Shown piece after piece: positions 47,018 to 56,103 of a stretch of DNA of 64,000 nt; position 1 is the stretch's first letter, and each line of letters starts with the position of its first letter. The position numbers were made by a program, and so were the translations under genes. The notes under the pieces were generated by a model. The model was not told where the DNA came from and did not search any database. It worked only from the letters and a program-made list of their open reading frames with translations. The stretch is from Sphingomonas oleivorans (GTDB lineage Bacteria > Pseudomonadota > Alphaproteobacteria > Sphingomonadales > Sphingomonadaceae): positions 591,165 to 655,164 of the forward strand of contig NZ_NWBU01000010.1 in assembly GCF_003050615.1 (NCBI RefSeq), given 5' to 3'.

Positions 47018-48339
47018 GCATATTCAATCGTAACGAGGATGACGGCCTGGCGCGTGGCGCCAAGGCCGTTGTCGCCTTGCCCGAACGTGGCGAGAGCCAG
47101 CGCAGCGCGCAAGCGCGGCTGGAGGAAGCCGCCGGGCTGGCTGAGGCGATCGGCGTCGATGTGGTCGATCGCCTCGCTTTCCGCCTGCGCGATCCCAAGC
47201 CCGCAACGCTGTTCGGCGCGGGCCAGGTGGAATCGATCGCCGTCGCCGCGCGCATGACCGAGGCGGAGCTGGTGATCGTCGATGCCGCGCTGACGCCCAT
47301 CCAGCAGAAGAATCTGGAAAAGGCACTCGAAGCCAAGGTGATCGATCGCACGGGCCTGATCCTCGAAATTTTTGGCGAACGGGCGGCGACCGCGGAAGGG
47401 CGCCTGCAGGTGGAGCTCGCCCATCTCGATTATCAGGCGGGGCGCCTCGTCCGGAGCTGGACCCACCTCGAGCGGCAGCGCGGCGGCTTCGGCTTTCTCG
47501 GCGGTCCCGGCGAAACCCAGATCGAAGCCGACCGGCGGATGATCCGGGACCGCATGGCGAAATTGCGCCGCGAGCTGGAGCAGGTCCGCAAGACGCGCGG
47601 GCTGCATCGCGCCCGGCGGCAACGCGCGCCCTGGCCGGTGATCGCGCTGGTCGGCTATACCAATGCCGGCAAATCGACACTGTTCAACCGGATGACGGGC
47701 GCCGATGTGATGGCCGAGGATCTGCTGTTCGCGACGCTCGATCCGACGATGCGACAGATCAGCCTGCCCGGCATGGACAAGGCCATTTTATCCGACACCG
47801 TAGGCTTCGTCTCCGATCTGCCGACCCAGCTCGTCGCCGCCTTCCGCGCGACCTTGGAGGAAGTGACCGCGGCAGACCTCATCATCCATGTCCGCGACAT
47901 TTCGCATCCTGATACGGAGGCGCAACGCGACGATGTCGTCGCCGTGCTGGCCGAGATCGGCGTGGGCGAGGGGGAAGGGGCCCCGATCCTCGAAGCCTGG
48001 AACAAGATCGACGCGCTGCCGGCCGAGGAAGCCGAGCGTATCGCGGCGGAGGCAGCGCGGCGCGAGGATGTGATGCCGATCTCTGCGCTCAGCGGCGACG
48101 GTGTCGAACAGCTGAGGCGCACGGTTTCGGAGCGGTTGAACCAGGGCAGTCGCCTCCACAGCGTGACGGTGGCGGCAAGCGACGGCGGTGCCATCGCCTG
48201 GCTGCATGCCCATGGCGAGGTGATCGGCCAGCAGATCGATGGCGACAGGCTGTCGATAAATGTCCGGCTGTCCGAGGCGGACTGGGCCCGGTACGAAGCG
48301 CGTGGACGGCGTAATGGCGGTGCCGGCCTGTCCTTCTAA
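47014..48339 (+). CDS. hflX: Ribosome-splitting GTPase HflX
   Basis: GTPase that dissociates stalled or heat-damaged ribosomes. The N-terminal domain includes [18 protein letters not shown]; the G domain has G1 [13 protein letters not shown]3 DTVGF and G4 NKID. Length 441. The only start that keeps the family N-terminus is TTG 47014 inside the hfq stop (TTGA), implying translational coupling. Confidence 0.95.
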   Translation: MSIFNRNEDDGLARGAKAVVALPERGESQRSAQARLEEAAGLAEAIGVDVVDRLAFRLRDPKPATLFGAGQVESIAVAARMTEAELVIVDAALTPIQQKNLEKALEAKVIDRTGLILEIFGERAATAEGRLQVELAHLDYQAGRLVRSWTHLERQRGGFGFLGGPGETQIEADRRMIRDRMAKLRRELEQVRKTRGLHRARRQRAPWPVIALVGYTNAGKSTLFNRMTGADVMAEDLLFATLDPTMRQISLPGMDKAILSDTVGFVSDLPTQLVAAFRATLEEVTAADLIIHVRDISHPDTEAQRDDVVAVLAEIGVGEGEGAPILEAWNKIDALPAEEAERIAAEAARREDVMPISALSGDGVEQLRRTVSERLNQGSRLHSVTVAASDGGAIAWLHAHGEVIGQQIDGDRLSINVRLSEADWARYEARGRRNGGAGLSF

Positions 48340-48362
48340 CCCGATTTCATCTGGATAGGATC

Positions 48363-48385
48363 ACCGCGCTCGGGCTGAGCGCGGT
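48363..48385. terminator. Hairpin between convergent hflX and mazG
   Basis: Perfect 9-bp stem ACCGCGCTC (48363-48371) / GAGCGCGGT (48377-48385) with a 5-nt loop between converging genes; no T-tract. Confidence 0.55.
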
Positions 48386-48421
48386 CACGTGAAGGACGCT
48401 CCTTTCCCCGCCTGATTGCCA

Positions 48422-49153
48422 TCAGCCACGCTTCGCCTGCTGCCAGAGGCTTTCCTTTTCATCGAGCGGCAGCGCGGCGAAGCCATTGCCGGCCGATGCC
48501 TCCATCGCGCGAAAGCGTCGCTCGAACTTGGCATTGGCCTGGCGCAAGGCGGCTTCGGGATCGATGCCCAGATGGCGCGCCCAGTTCACGACGGCGAACA
48601 GCAGATCGCCGATTTCCTCGATCCGCTCGGCCTCGCTGGCGGCAGTATCAACTTCGTCAATCTCTTCGACGACCTTGGCGCGGGCGCCGGTGGCATCGGG
48701 CCAGTCGAAGCCGGTGCGGGCGGCGCGCTTCTGCAGTTTCTCCGCGCGGAGCAATGCCGGCAGCGCGGACGCGACCCCGGCAAGCGCGCTGGGGTCGGGC
48801 TCCCGGTCGGCGCGCTCCTGGGCCTTGATCGACTCCCAGCCGGGATTGGTGCCGTCGCCGAAGACATGCGGATGGCGGCGCTCCATCTTGTCGCAGATCG
48901 AGCGGATCACGTCCGGCAAGGCGAAGGCGCCGCGCTCCTCGGCCATGCGGGCGTGGAAGACGACCTGGAGCTGGAGATCACCAAGCTCGTCCTTCAGCGC
49001 CGCCATGTCGTCGCGCTCGATCGCGTCCGCCACCTCATAGGCTTCCTCGATCGTATAGGGGGCGATGGTGCTGAAATTCTGCGCGACGTCCCATGGGCAT
49101 CCATTTTCCGGATCACGCAGCCGCGCCATGATTTCGGTAAGACGGTTCAGCAT
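48422..49153 (-). CDS. mazG: Nucleoside triphosphate pyrophosphohydrolase MazG
   Basis: Hydrolyses NTPs to NMPs and pyrophosphate, cleaning the nucleotide pool. The 243-residue protein has two MazG domains: the first with CPWDVAQNFSTIAPYTIEEAYE and ELGDLQLQVVFHARMAEE, the second with KVVEEIDEV and EEIGDLLFAVVNWARHLG. ATG 49153 is preferred; TTG 49159 would add two residues. Its place beside hflX is a common alphaproteobacterial arrangement. Confidence 0.95.
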   Translation of the reverse strand: MLNRLTEIMARLRDPENGCPWDVAQNFSTIAPYTIEEAYEVADAIERDDMAALKDELGDLQLQVVFHARMAEERGAFALPDVIRSICDKMERRHPHVFGDGTNPGWESIKAQERADREPDPSALAGVASALPALLRAEKLQKRAARTGFDWPDATGARAKVVEEIDEVDTAASEAERIEEIGDLLFAVVNWARHLGIDPEAALRQANAKFERRFRAMEASAGNGFAALPLDEKESLWQQAKRG

Positions 49154-49207
49154 GGTCAAAGTCCGATAATATATATTATGTAAAATATGGGTGGCTGGAT
49201 GGCTGTC

Positions 49208-49855
49208 TCATGCCGTCTCCGGACCGAAGTTGCGGGTCCAGACGGGCGAAAGCCGAGCATCGGCCTCACATGCCAGCGCGATGGCGTGGAGCTTCGGGCA
49301 TTCGGCCTCGAACCAAGCCCGGCGCGGATACCAATGCGTCATGGCGCAGACATAGATGTCCAGCACCGAAAAGAGATCGCCCAGCACCCAGGGGCCCGGA
49401 TCGATCTCCGCCTCGAACATCCGCCACAATGCTTCGCGATGCCGCCTGACCGTATCGATCAGCCGATCGGTTTCCCGCTCGACCCAGCGCTCCGGATAAT
49501 CGGCGAAGGTGAAGGTCGGATAGATATTGGCGACGAGCCAGATCAGGTGCCGCAGGAAGATCGGCCGGCGCACATCATCGGGCGCCGGCGCGAGCCCGGC
49601 CTCGGGAAAGCTCTCCGCGAGAAGCAGCGCGATGGCCGCGCTCTCGGTCATGACCGTGCCGTCCGGCAGCAACAGCGTCGGCACCTGCGCCAGCGGGTTC
49701 ACCGCGAGCAGCTTCGATCGGTTCTCGCCCGGATGATCGAAGCCGTCGATCTGCTCGATCCGCATATCGGCGCCGCACAAGGCGAGCATGGCCTCGACGA
49801 GCACGGATCCCCAGCCGCGCGCCGCGTAAAGCACATATGGCTGATCCGTACCCAA
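49208..49855 (-). CDS. Glutathione S-transferase family protein
   Basis: A 215-residue GST-fold protein. The thioredoxin-like N-domain shows VPTLLLPDGTVMTESAAIALLL, which includes the cis-Pro and the Glu-Ser glutathione-binding motif; the helical C-domain has WVLGDLFSVLDIYVCAM. The open frame runs much farther upstream, but a TTG at 49855 with AGGAG 7 nt before it places the start exactly where GST homology begins. The active-site position (YVLYAARGWGSVLVE) has Ser rather than Cys. Likely a detoxification or redox enzyme of unknown substrate. Confidence 0.87.
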   Translation of the reverse strand: MGTDQPYVLYAARGWGSVLVEAMLALCGADMRIEQIDGFDHPGENRSKLLAVNPLAQVPTLLLPDGTVMTESAAIALLLAESFPEAGLAPAPDDVRRPIFLRHLIWLVANIYPTFTFADYPERWVERETDRLIDTVRRHREALWRMFEAEIDPGPWVLGDLFSVLDIYVCAMTHWYPRRAWFEAECPKLHAIALACEADARLSPVWTRNFGPETA

Positions 49856-50017
49856 AGCCCTGCTCCTTTCTCGCCGGACGCGAAAGTTCCTTGCCGCAGG
49901 CCGTTCTCCCTGTCCACCTGTTGCCCCGCGGCCGACCGATCGACCGTTGCGCTCCCGGTTCGGCTGAGCCACTTTGCCACCCACAAGAAGGACCCTATGG
50001 CAGCCGGGAGGACTGGA

Positions 50018-50917
50018 ATGCGGAAAATCCATGCGGCGATGACCGTGATGCTCCTCGCGGCGGGCGGCTTTGTGGCGGCTGCGCCCGTGCCGGATGCCGT
50101 CATCGCCGATGGCCCGCGCGATATGGCGCATGCTGCGCGCAACGCCCAGCTTTTGGTGCCGAGCGACGGCATGGGCATGAACGCCCTTTTCCTGCTCGCC
50201 GCAGGACCGGGTCCGCATCCGACGATGCTGCTCCTGCACGGCCTTCCCGGCAATGAGCAGAATCTCGATCTGGCACAGGCCGTCCGCCGTGCGGGCTGGA
50301 ATGTGCTGACGCTGCATTATCGCGGTAGCTGGGGTTCGCCGGGAATCTTCTCGGTGGACCATGCGCTGAAGGATGCGGCAGCGGCAATCGCCTTCCTGCG
50401 TGCGCCCGAAATCGCGGCCAAATATGGCGTTGATCGCGACCGGCTGGTCATGGCGGGACATAGTATGGGCGGATTTGCGACGGCGCGACATGCTGCACGC
50501 GATGCGGGGCTTGCGGGCGTCGTGCTGATCGATGCCTGGAATGCCGGCGCAACCGGCGAGCAGATTGCGCAAGGTGGCCCCCCTGCCCGCGCCGCCTTCG
50601 TCGCCGACATGAATGATTTCGGCAATAGCCTGGCCGGTGCCACGCCCGGGAGCATCGCCACCGAGATCGCGCGACATGGCAAGGCGTGGAACCTGCTTGC
50701 CGCGGCGCCGGGCCTGGCGCGCGTCCCGCTGCTGATCGTCTATGCCGAACATGGCCTTGCCGCGCAGAATCAGGCGCTGGCCCGGGCAATTACCGAAGTC
50801 GCGCCGGGCGCACGGCTGACGGTCCGCAACCTACCCTCCGACCATAGCTTCGCCGATCAGCGGATCGCGCTATCCGCTGCCGTGGTGAGCTGGCTCGAAA
50901 CATTGCCCGGCCGATAG
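50018..50917 (+). CDS. Secreted alpha/beta hydrolase
   Basis: A 299-residue exported hydrolase. Signal peptide MRKIHAAMTVMLLAAGGFVAAA starts at 50018, with GGGAGG six bases upstream; ATG 49997 is in frame but less suitable. The core has LLLHGLPGNEQNLDLA (oxyanion region), the nucleophile elbow GHSMGGFATA (Ser near residue 148), and NLPSDHSFADQR with the catalytic His. The fold and the dienelactone-hydrolase-like layout suggest an esterase or peptidase. Stop is 26 bp from the convergent oxidoreductase gene. Confidence 0.85.
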   Translation: MRKIHAAMTVMLLAAGGFVAAAPVPDAVIADGPRDMAHAARNAQLLVPSDGMGMNALFLLAAGPGPHPTMLLLHGLPGNEQNLDLAQAVRRAGWNVLTLHYRGSWGSPGIFSVDHALKDAAAAIAFLRAPEIAAKYGVDRDRLVMAGHSMGGFATARHAARDAGLAGVVLIDAWNAGATGEQIAQGGPPARAAFVADMNDFGNSLAGATPGSIATEIARHGKAWNLLAAAPGLARVPLLIVYAEHGLAAQNQALARAITEVAPGARLTVRNLPSDHSFADQRIALSAAVVSWLETLPGR

Positions 50918-50943
50918 GCCCCTGCCCCGTTGCGGATGGTCGA

Positions 50944-51612
50944 TCAATCGCCGCTGTAGCGCTGCTCGCGCCACGGGTCGCCGCGATTATGATAGCCGTT
51001 CACTTCCCAGAATCCGGGCTCGTCGGTGGCGGCGAAATCGATCCGCTGCAGCCATTTGGCGCTTTTCCAGAAATAGAGATGCGGCATGATCAGCCGCACC
51101 GGCCCGCCATGTTCCTTCGATAAGGGGCGGTCCTGCCAGCTATGCGCCAATATCGCATCTTCCGCGGCGAAATCCTCCAGCGGAAGATTGGTCGTATAGC
51201 CGTCATGGCCGTGCAGGATGACGAAGCGGGCCTCTCCCCGGGGCATGACGATATCCAGCAGATCGCGCGTTGCCACGCCCTCCCACGCATTGTCGTAGCG
51301 CGACCAGCTGGTCACGCAATGAATGTCGGATATCTTGCGGCTTTGCGGCTGCCGCATGAGGGTCGCCCAATCCCAGACGACCGGATTCTGGACGGCGCCC
51401 AGGATGAGGAGCTTCCACTCGTCGCGCGCGATCGACGGATGCCGGCCGAGATCGAGCACCGGCCAATCCCGGACGAGATGCTGGCCGGGCGGCAGCCGCT
51501 CCGCCTCCGGCCGCGAGGGCTGGCCGGTAAGGAAACGCCCTTCCCGCGCCCATCGCTGCTTGCTGGCGGTGAGCTTGGTGGGTTCGGGAAGCTGCTCTCG
51601 ATCATCCGTCAT
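50944..51612 (-). CDS. Molybdopterin-dependent oxidoreductase (sulfite-oxidase fold)
   Basis: A 222-residue protein with the SUOX-type molybdopterin domain. The Mo-ligand cysteine lies in ISDIHCVTSWSRYDN, preceded by the WKLLILGAVQNP strand and followed by HGHDGYTTNLPLEDF and GGPVRLIMPHLYFWKSAKW. No Tat signal is visible, unlike MsrP/YedY, so it is probably cytosolic. Start 51612 (MTDDREQL) is the shortest consistent with the domain. The physiological substrate is unknown. Confidence 0.88.
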   Translation of the reverse strand: MTDDREQLPEPTKLTASKQRWAREGRFLTGQPSRPEAERLPPGQHLVRDWPVLDLGRHPSIARDEWKLLILGAVQNPVVWDWATLMRQPQSRKISDIHCVTSWSRYDNAWEGVATRDLLDIVMPRGEARFVILHGHDGYTTNLPLEDFAAEDAILAHSWQDRPLSKEHGGPVRLIMPHLYFWKSAKWLQRIDFAATDEPGFWEVNGYHNRGDPWREQRYSGD

Positions 51613-51719
51613 CGCACTACCCCGCTCGCGGGCACCTGCCCGGTTCGAGCCTATCGCAAGTGGCATCATCCTGGCACCGACATTTTCTCACGACGATGGA
51701 AATGAATGCGTGCATCGAG

Positions 51720-51747
51720 CTTGACAGCAGCCCCTCACCCTCATAAT
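51720..51747 (+). promoter_or_regulatory. Promoter of the tRNA-Glu gene
   Basis: CTTGAC (51720-51725) with 16 nt to CATAAT (51742-51747), about 16 nt before the tRNA. The CTTGAC -35 is typical of alphaproteobacterial housekeeping promoters of stable RNAs. This supports the left flank being native chromosome. Confidence 0.72.
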
Positions 51748-51763
51748 GCCGCGCCTCCGCGAC

Positions 51764-51839
51764 GGCCCCTTCGTCTAGCGGTCTAGGACGTCGCCCTCTC
51801 ACGGCGAAAACACGGGTTCGAGTCCCGTAGGGGTCACCA
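51764..51839 (+). tRNA. tRNA-Glu (anticodon CUC)
   Basis: A 76-nt cloverleaf with encoded CCA. Acceptor arm GGCCCCT pairs with AGGGGTC (one G-U), anticodon arm TCGCC-CTCTCAC-GGCGA gives anticodon CTC, and the T-arm is ACGGG-TTCGAGT-CCCGT. It serves as the attachment site of the downstream element: its last 15 bases recur at 56695. Confidence 0.96.
51825..51839 (+). repeat. attL: 3' end of tRNA-Glu
   Basis: CCGTAGGGGTCACCA, the last 15 bases of the tRNA including CCA. Identical to 56695-56709. Confidence 0.85.
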
Positions 51840-52146
51840 GTAAAGTGCGGTATAGTCTTGATTTTACGCGATAGTATAAGAAATATCGCAGCCCCGCACC
51901 ACAGATGTTCCCACATTTTGCGTGGGGCCTGATGGGATGATTCGGAACATGACGGGACGGTTTTCTGCTTCCCTTCCTCCTACCTATCCTGCCACCCGTT
52001 TTTACGACTTTCCAGACGGGTTTTGAGCCGGCGGAAGCGACCAAGGCCCATTTCCGGGCTTACCCATGGCTGTTTTGATATTGTCGTTCATGGAGGTGGG
52101 CGCCAGCCGCCAGCCATCTGTCACGTGAACTACCGCCGAAACTCGT
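51840..52146. other. Non-coding left end of the element
   Basis: About 300 bp between the tRNA and the first gene of the insertion. Short open frames that run into the tRNA (reading TPTGLEPVF on the minus strand) are artefacts of the T-arm. The stretch holds TGGGAT and CGGGAC words similar to the TGGGAC words near the right end, which might be integrase arm sites. Nothing else is recognised. Confidence 0.5.
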
Positions 52147-52485
52147 TTACAGCAGGTGAATGAAATCAATGGTGCAATTAAGGTTGTTACCGTGCAGGCG
52201 GACTTTCCTGTGGGTCACTTGCGCAGTGATCAGGACGGAGAGGACTGCTTGCGTATTTGCAGCCTTCGCCGCCGCGTCGCTGCCCTTGGCGAGCCAATTG
52301 AGCCATGATCCCGCTGGGCAACTGCCCGCGCCATTGTCGGTTTGAAATCCGACGGAGACAGGCATGCAGGTGGGTTCCACCGCGTTGACATAGCCCTCAT
52401 ACATCCAGTTATAGGCTGATGCCGCCTGTGGAACAACAAAAGCCCCGATACTCGCAATACCCAGCAAGATGTGACGGAATTTCAT
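52147..52485 (-). CDS. Small secreted protein, unknown function
   Basis: A 112-residue protein with a signal peptide (MKFRHILLGIASIGAFVVPQAASA). The mature 88 residues have three cysteines (EPTCMPV, GSCPAGS, NLNCTIDF), so one disulfide is likely, and a pattern of A-x-x-x-L-x-x-A followed by a basic strand and a Cys near the C-terminus. That pattern faintly recalls small OB-fold-like secreted proteins, but this is a weak impression. It lies 167 bp downstream of the TonB receptor on the same strand, inside the tRNA-Glu element. A GAAAAAGAG sequence precedes the ATG. Confidence 0.72.
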   Translation of the reverse strand: MKFRHILLGIASIGAFVVPQAASAYNWMYEGYVNAVEPTCMPVSVGFQTDNGAGSCPAGSWLNWLAKGSDAAAKAANTQAVLSVLITAQVTHRKVRLHGNNLNCTIDFIHLL

Positions 52486-52508
52486 CTCTTTTTCGAGTTC
52501 AGATTTAA

Positions 52509-52577
52509 CGCGGCCCGTACATTCATACCGACTTAAACCGCACTGAGGTTAGAAAATCGGGTAGAGAACGGGCCGCG
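52509..52577. repeat. 10-bp inverted repeat upstream of the small secreted-protein gene
   Basis: CGCGGCCCGT (52509-52518) and ACGGGCCGCG (52568-52577) form a perfect inverted repeat with a 49-nt spacer, in otherwise AT-rich sequence between the receptor and the small gene. It could be a looped operator, an RNA structure or part of an old insertion end. Confidence 0.6.
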
Positions 52578-52652
52578 CCTTATGAATATGCTTTTTGCTA
52601 TCCTTTAAAGTGCTACCGAACCAAAGTAAACGTCATAGGGAGGCGAGCGATC

Positions 52653-55565
52653 TCAGAACTTAGCGCGGACGCCAAAGTTGTACCGTGCGCCTGTGTCTTG
52701 TAGCAAAAGAAAACGATCTTTGATAGCCGACCATTCATCAACATATTCATTCGTGACATTGACACCTTGCAGATACACTTGGAAGTTTGGCGTTAGATCG
52801 TATGAAATATTGAAGTCAAACTGACCATAGGATGATCGGTTGCGCGGACGGGACTGGCTGTCTCGGCAGTTACGCAGATAATCCGAACGCCAATTATATG
52901 AAACTCGTGCGGATACTCCGTATTTTTCAAAGAATAGGCTGCCATTTGCCGAGTGCGGAGATAGTCCGTTATAGCCGCAGGAGTAATCAGCCAAAACCCT
53001 ATCGCGCTTAGCAGTGCTCGACACATAGGTGTAGTTACCAGTCATGCCGAATCCTGATGCGAAACCCCCAAGCGCATCGAAGGAATATTGCCCGCCAATT
53101 TCGATACCCTTGATCGTACCACTCTGGCCGTTACGAGTTCGAGTGTCCTGAAAAACGCGTCCGAACCGCTCGACAGGCAATGTCTGAAGCTCAAGGAAGT
53201 CAGAGAGATCCTTGTAGAATCCGCCGACGCTCAGATAACTGACACGCGATATGTACCATTCCAGTGCCGCGTCGTAATTGGTCGACCTGAACGGCAGAAG
53301 ATTGGGATTGCCACCCGATGACTGCGGCACGGAAATTCTTCCGCCGAAATTGTTATTGACGCCAAGGTCGGTGAGCGTCGGCCGGGTGATCGTTTGCGAG
53401 AATGCGGCGCGTGCGATCAGATTGTCGGTGACATCGAACTTGATGTTCGCCGAGGGCAGTGCGTCCACATAGCTGTTGCGCACCGAAACCGCCGTTGCCG
53501 GGCCATAGGTATATTGTAGCGTATCGTCGCCAGGCGTGTTGGCGATGCTGGTGACCGGCGTGTCAAAGCCGGAGGATAGCACGTCGGTCTTGATCACGCG
53601 AACGCCGACATTGCCCGTCCATCGCGAACCGCCGAACTGCATGCTGATATAGCCTGCGGTCAGCTTTTCCTGGACGTTGACCGTCCCGCGGAGCTGTTCG
53701 CGCACACCGAACGGGCCCCCTTCCAGGGCGAGCATCTGCTGGGCAAACGCCGCCTGTTCTTCAGGCGTGCGGCCCTGGCTTGGGATCGCCAATGTCGAAG
53801 GGTTATTGAGATAAGCGAGAAACGCCGCTGCATCGAATTCGAATGCCGTCGGCGGAATGCTCCTGCCGCCCCCCAGCAGATCGCCCCAATCATAAGGCTT
53901 CAAAAGACCCGGCGCGATTGGAACCTGATATCCGCAATAAGTGCAGCTTGAATCACTGTTGTTGAACGATCGGTTGATCTTGCGCCGTTCGGTGTAGGAC
54001 ACGCCCATCTGCACGGATTTCAGGATAGAATCGTCAACCTCCCATTTCGTGTCGAAATGAAATTCCGATCCCCTGTCCCGTGACGTGTTTCTGTCGATGC
54101 CCATATAATGCAGTCGCATGAATTCGGGATCGTTGATGATATTGTTGTCGAACGACACGGTCGGCAGTCCCTGACCACCGTCGAGCTGGAATTGGTAGGT
54201 GTATGGCAGGAGGGCGCCAATAACGAGATATTGGTTCGGCGAAGCCCGGTTCGCACCGGTGAAGGACGCATCCAGCTTCAATTCGATATTGTCGGCCGGA
54301 TGCCATTTCACGTTTCCGCCGACCTGATAACTGTCGGACTGCCGGTTCGACAGATTATAGACGTGATCGATCTTCGCGTTCACGCCGTTGTTGACGAGCC
54401 GATCCCGATTATCTGCCAGGAATTGCGGGTTTTGGGCGATGAAGTCGCGACCTATCATGCTCAGGCTCATCGCCGTCCCATTCTGGTCGAATGTCGGCTG
54501 GTAATAAGGCGCCGCGAGGAAATTATCCATCTTGCGCGTCACGCCGGAAACGTCGAACTTGGAATAGATGCCGTCGATGGTTACTTCCAGATTATCGGCA
54601 GGCCTGTACTGGATCGAGCCGGAAAAATTGATCCGCTCCCGCTCTTCCTGTGCTCGCTGATAATAGAGGCTCTGGGGAACGTTGACGTTACCCGCAATCG
54701 GATAAAGGGGGTCAGATCCCGTCAACAATGTCGGCAGACCACCGATCGTCGAAACGATGTCCGGTCTGCCGTTGATCCATCCGTCGACGGCGATCGTATC
54801 GATCTGGTTCTTCCGCTTGGTATATGAGCCTGCCAGCACGATGCCGAAGGTCTTGTCGGGATTGGCATAGGATAAGGTGGCTGCGAGGTCGGGCGAAACC
54901 TTCTCTCGCAGCGTGTCGTAGATGCCGCCGAGCTGAGCCGTCGCGTGGAAGCCGTCGCGACCTTCAAGAGGTCGGGCCGTCACGATGTTAACGGTGGCGC
55001 CAATGCCGCCTTCCTGCAACTCGGGGACGGACGACTTATAAATGTCGGTTCGCTGGATCATGTTCGATGAAAGAACATCGAACGAGAATTCGCGGCCCGC
55101 ATTGTCGGTCGCCATAACGCGGCCGTTGACAAGCACGGTATTAAATTCCGGCCCCAGGCCACGAACTGTGATGAACTGGCCCTCGCCGCCCGAACGGTCG
55201 ATGGCGACCCCGGTGATGCGTTGGAGCGATTCCGCTATATTGGAGTCCGGAAATTTTCCAACATCGACGGCGCTGATGGAATCGACGATCTGATTGGCAT
55301 CACGCTTGACCTGAGCAGACGAGCTGAGGCTGGCGCGGATGCCGGTGACGACGATATCGGCATTACTCGGCTGCGGATCATCTGCGGGGCCGGCAGGGGT
55401 CTGCGGCGTTGGCGCTTGCGACTCCGAATGAGAGGAGCGACTGGCCGTGTTCATATTTATCATTGTTGATTGCGGTTCAAACTCGCTCGCCATGGCCTGT
55501 GCGGCTATCATTGATGATAACGAGCAGCCGGCACCTAACGCAGCCGGGATCCACCAAGCCCTCAT
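52653..55565 (-). CDS. TonB-dependent receptor (TIGR01782-like)
   Basis: Outer-membrane receptor of 970 residues. The N-terminus (MRAWWIPAALGAGCSLSS) is an export signal, followed by a TonB-box-like VVTGIRASL. The plug follows: DSNIAESLQRITGVAIDRSG, FITVRGLGPEFNTVLVNGR, ending IGATVNIVTARPL. The barrel closes with FGVRAKF. This TonB-Xanth-Caul type is often tied to oligosaccharide uptake. GGGAGAGA precedes ATG 55565; open frame upstream is unlikely to be translated. It is the main intact cargo of the tRNA-Glu element, with no regulator or SusD-like partner nearby. Confidence 0.93.
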   Translation of the reverse strand: MRAWWIPAALGAGCSLSSMIAAQAMASEFEPQSTMINMNTASRSSHSESQAPTPQTPAGPADDPQPSNADIVVTGIRASLSSSAQVKRDANQIVDSISAVDVGKFPDSNIAESLQRITGVAIDRSGGEGQFITVRGLGPEFNTVLVNGRVMATDNAGREFSFDVLSSNMIQRTDIYKSSVPELQEGGIGATVNIVTARPLEGRDGFHATAQLGGIYDTLREKVSPDLAATLSYANPDKTFGIVLAGSYTKRKNQIDTIAVDGWINGRPDIVSTIGGLPTLLTGSDPLYPIAGNVNVPQSLYYQRAQEERERINFSGSIQYRPADNLEVTIDGIYSKFDVSGVTRKMDNFLAAPYYQPTFDQNGTAMSLSMIGRDFIAQNPQFLADNRDRLVNNGVNAKIDHVYNLSNRQSDSYQVGGNVKWHPADNIELKLDASFTGANRASPNQYLVIGALLPYTYQFQLDGGQGLPTVSFDNNIINDPEFMRLHYMGIDRNTSRDRGSEFHFDTKWEVDDSILKSVQMGVSYTERRKINRSFNNSDSSCTYCGYQVPIAPGLLKPYDWGDLLGGGRSIPPTAFEFDAAAFLAYLNNPSTLAIPSQGRTPEEQAAFAQQMLALEGGPFGVREQLRGTVNVQEKLTAGYISMQFGGSRWTGNVGVRVIKTDVLSSGFDTPVTSIANTPGDDTLQYTYGPATAVSVRNSYVDALPSANIKFDVTDNLIARAAFSQTITRPTLTDLGVNNNFGGRISVPQSSGGNPNLLPFRSTNYDAALEWYISRVSYLSVGGFYKDLSDFLELQTLPVERFGRVFQDTRTRNGQSGTIKGIEIGGQYSFDALGGFASGFGMTGNYTYVSSTAKRDRVLADYSCGYNGLSPHSANGSLFFEKYGVSARVSYNWRSDYLRNCRDSQSRPRNRSSYGQFDFNISYDLTPNFQVYLQGVNVTNEYVDEWSAIKDRFLLLQDTGARYNFGVRAKF

Positions 55566-55725
55566 ATCTCTCTCCCAATTTACTTTATAATATTTCGCGC
55601 TGAGAGATCGGCGTTCAAACCGCGTTCTTACGTGCTTTACCGCTAAACCCTCTGCAGCGCGAGTTGCGCGCGCCACGAGCGCCTCATCAATACTCAAGCG
55701 ATGAGTTGTGTGTCTCGTGCGACGA

Positions 55726-55731
55726 ATTATA
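55726..55731 (-). promoter_or_regulatory. Possible -10 element for the element-borne TonB receptor
   Basis: A perfect TATAAT on the minus strand, 160 bp before the receptor start and 37 bp from the IS630 remnant. No good -35 is seen at 16-18 nt, so this is only a candidate. Confidence 0.3.
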
Positions 55732-55767
55732 GCCGATCGCACAACGGCTCATACCGACCCGCATTGA

Positions 55768-56100
55768 TCACCCACGTGCCCATTTGCGGCGTCCGATAGT
55801 CATGATGCGCCACGGCTGATCGACAAGCCTGTTCCAGGCCTCGCAGCAAAGGTCGATGATGTTGTCGTGGGAGGTAAATATCCGGTTGGACAGTCAGTTA
55901 TCGCGCATGAATTGCCAGATATTTTCGACCAGGTTGAGCTCTGGGCATTTCGGTGGCAGCGCAATGATGCTGATATTCTCGGGCACTTCCAGCTTTCCTG
56001 TCATGTGCCACCCGGCTTGATCCATCAACAGCACGCCGTGGGCGCCCGGCTCGATAGCGAGCGATATCCTCCGCGAGGCCGCAGCGGAAGCCCGCCTTCA
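55768..56100 (-). pseudogene. IS630-family transposase, C-terminal remnant
   Basis: On the minus strand the conceptual translation gives AIEPGAHGVLLMDQAGWH, then PELNLVENIWQFMRDN, then an in-frame TGA (55894-55896), then LSNRIFTSHDNIIDLCCEAW and a C-terminus in IGRRKWARG. These are the second Asp and final Glu regions of the IS630 DDE transposase, with a Trp codon turned to stop. Upstream, GLAEDIA continues in another frame, so a one-base shift lies near 56060. The N-terminal half and the terminal repeats are not found. It is an inactive fragment. Confidence 0.85.
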
Positions 56101-56103
56101 ACG

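Noticed and set aside
49856-50752. N-terminal extension of the GST frame
   Set aside because: It is antisense to the alpha/beta hydrolase, and a TTG with an ideal ribosome-binding site starts exactly at the GST domain.
51799-52044. 81-aa minus-strand frame overlapping tRNA-Glu
   Set aside because: Its C-terminal TPTGLEPVFSP comes from reading the tRNA antisense, a common false gene.
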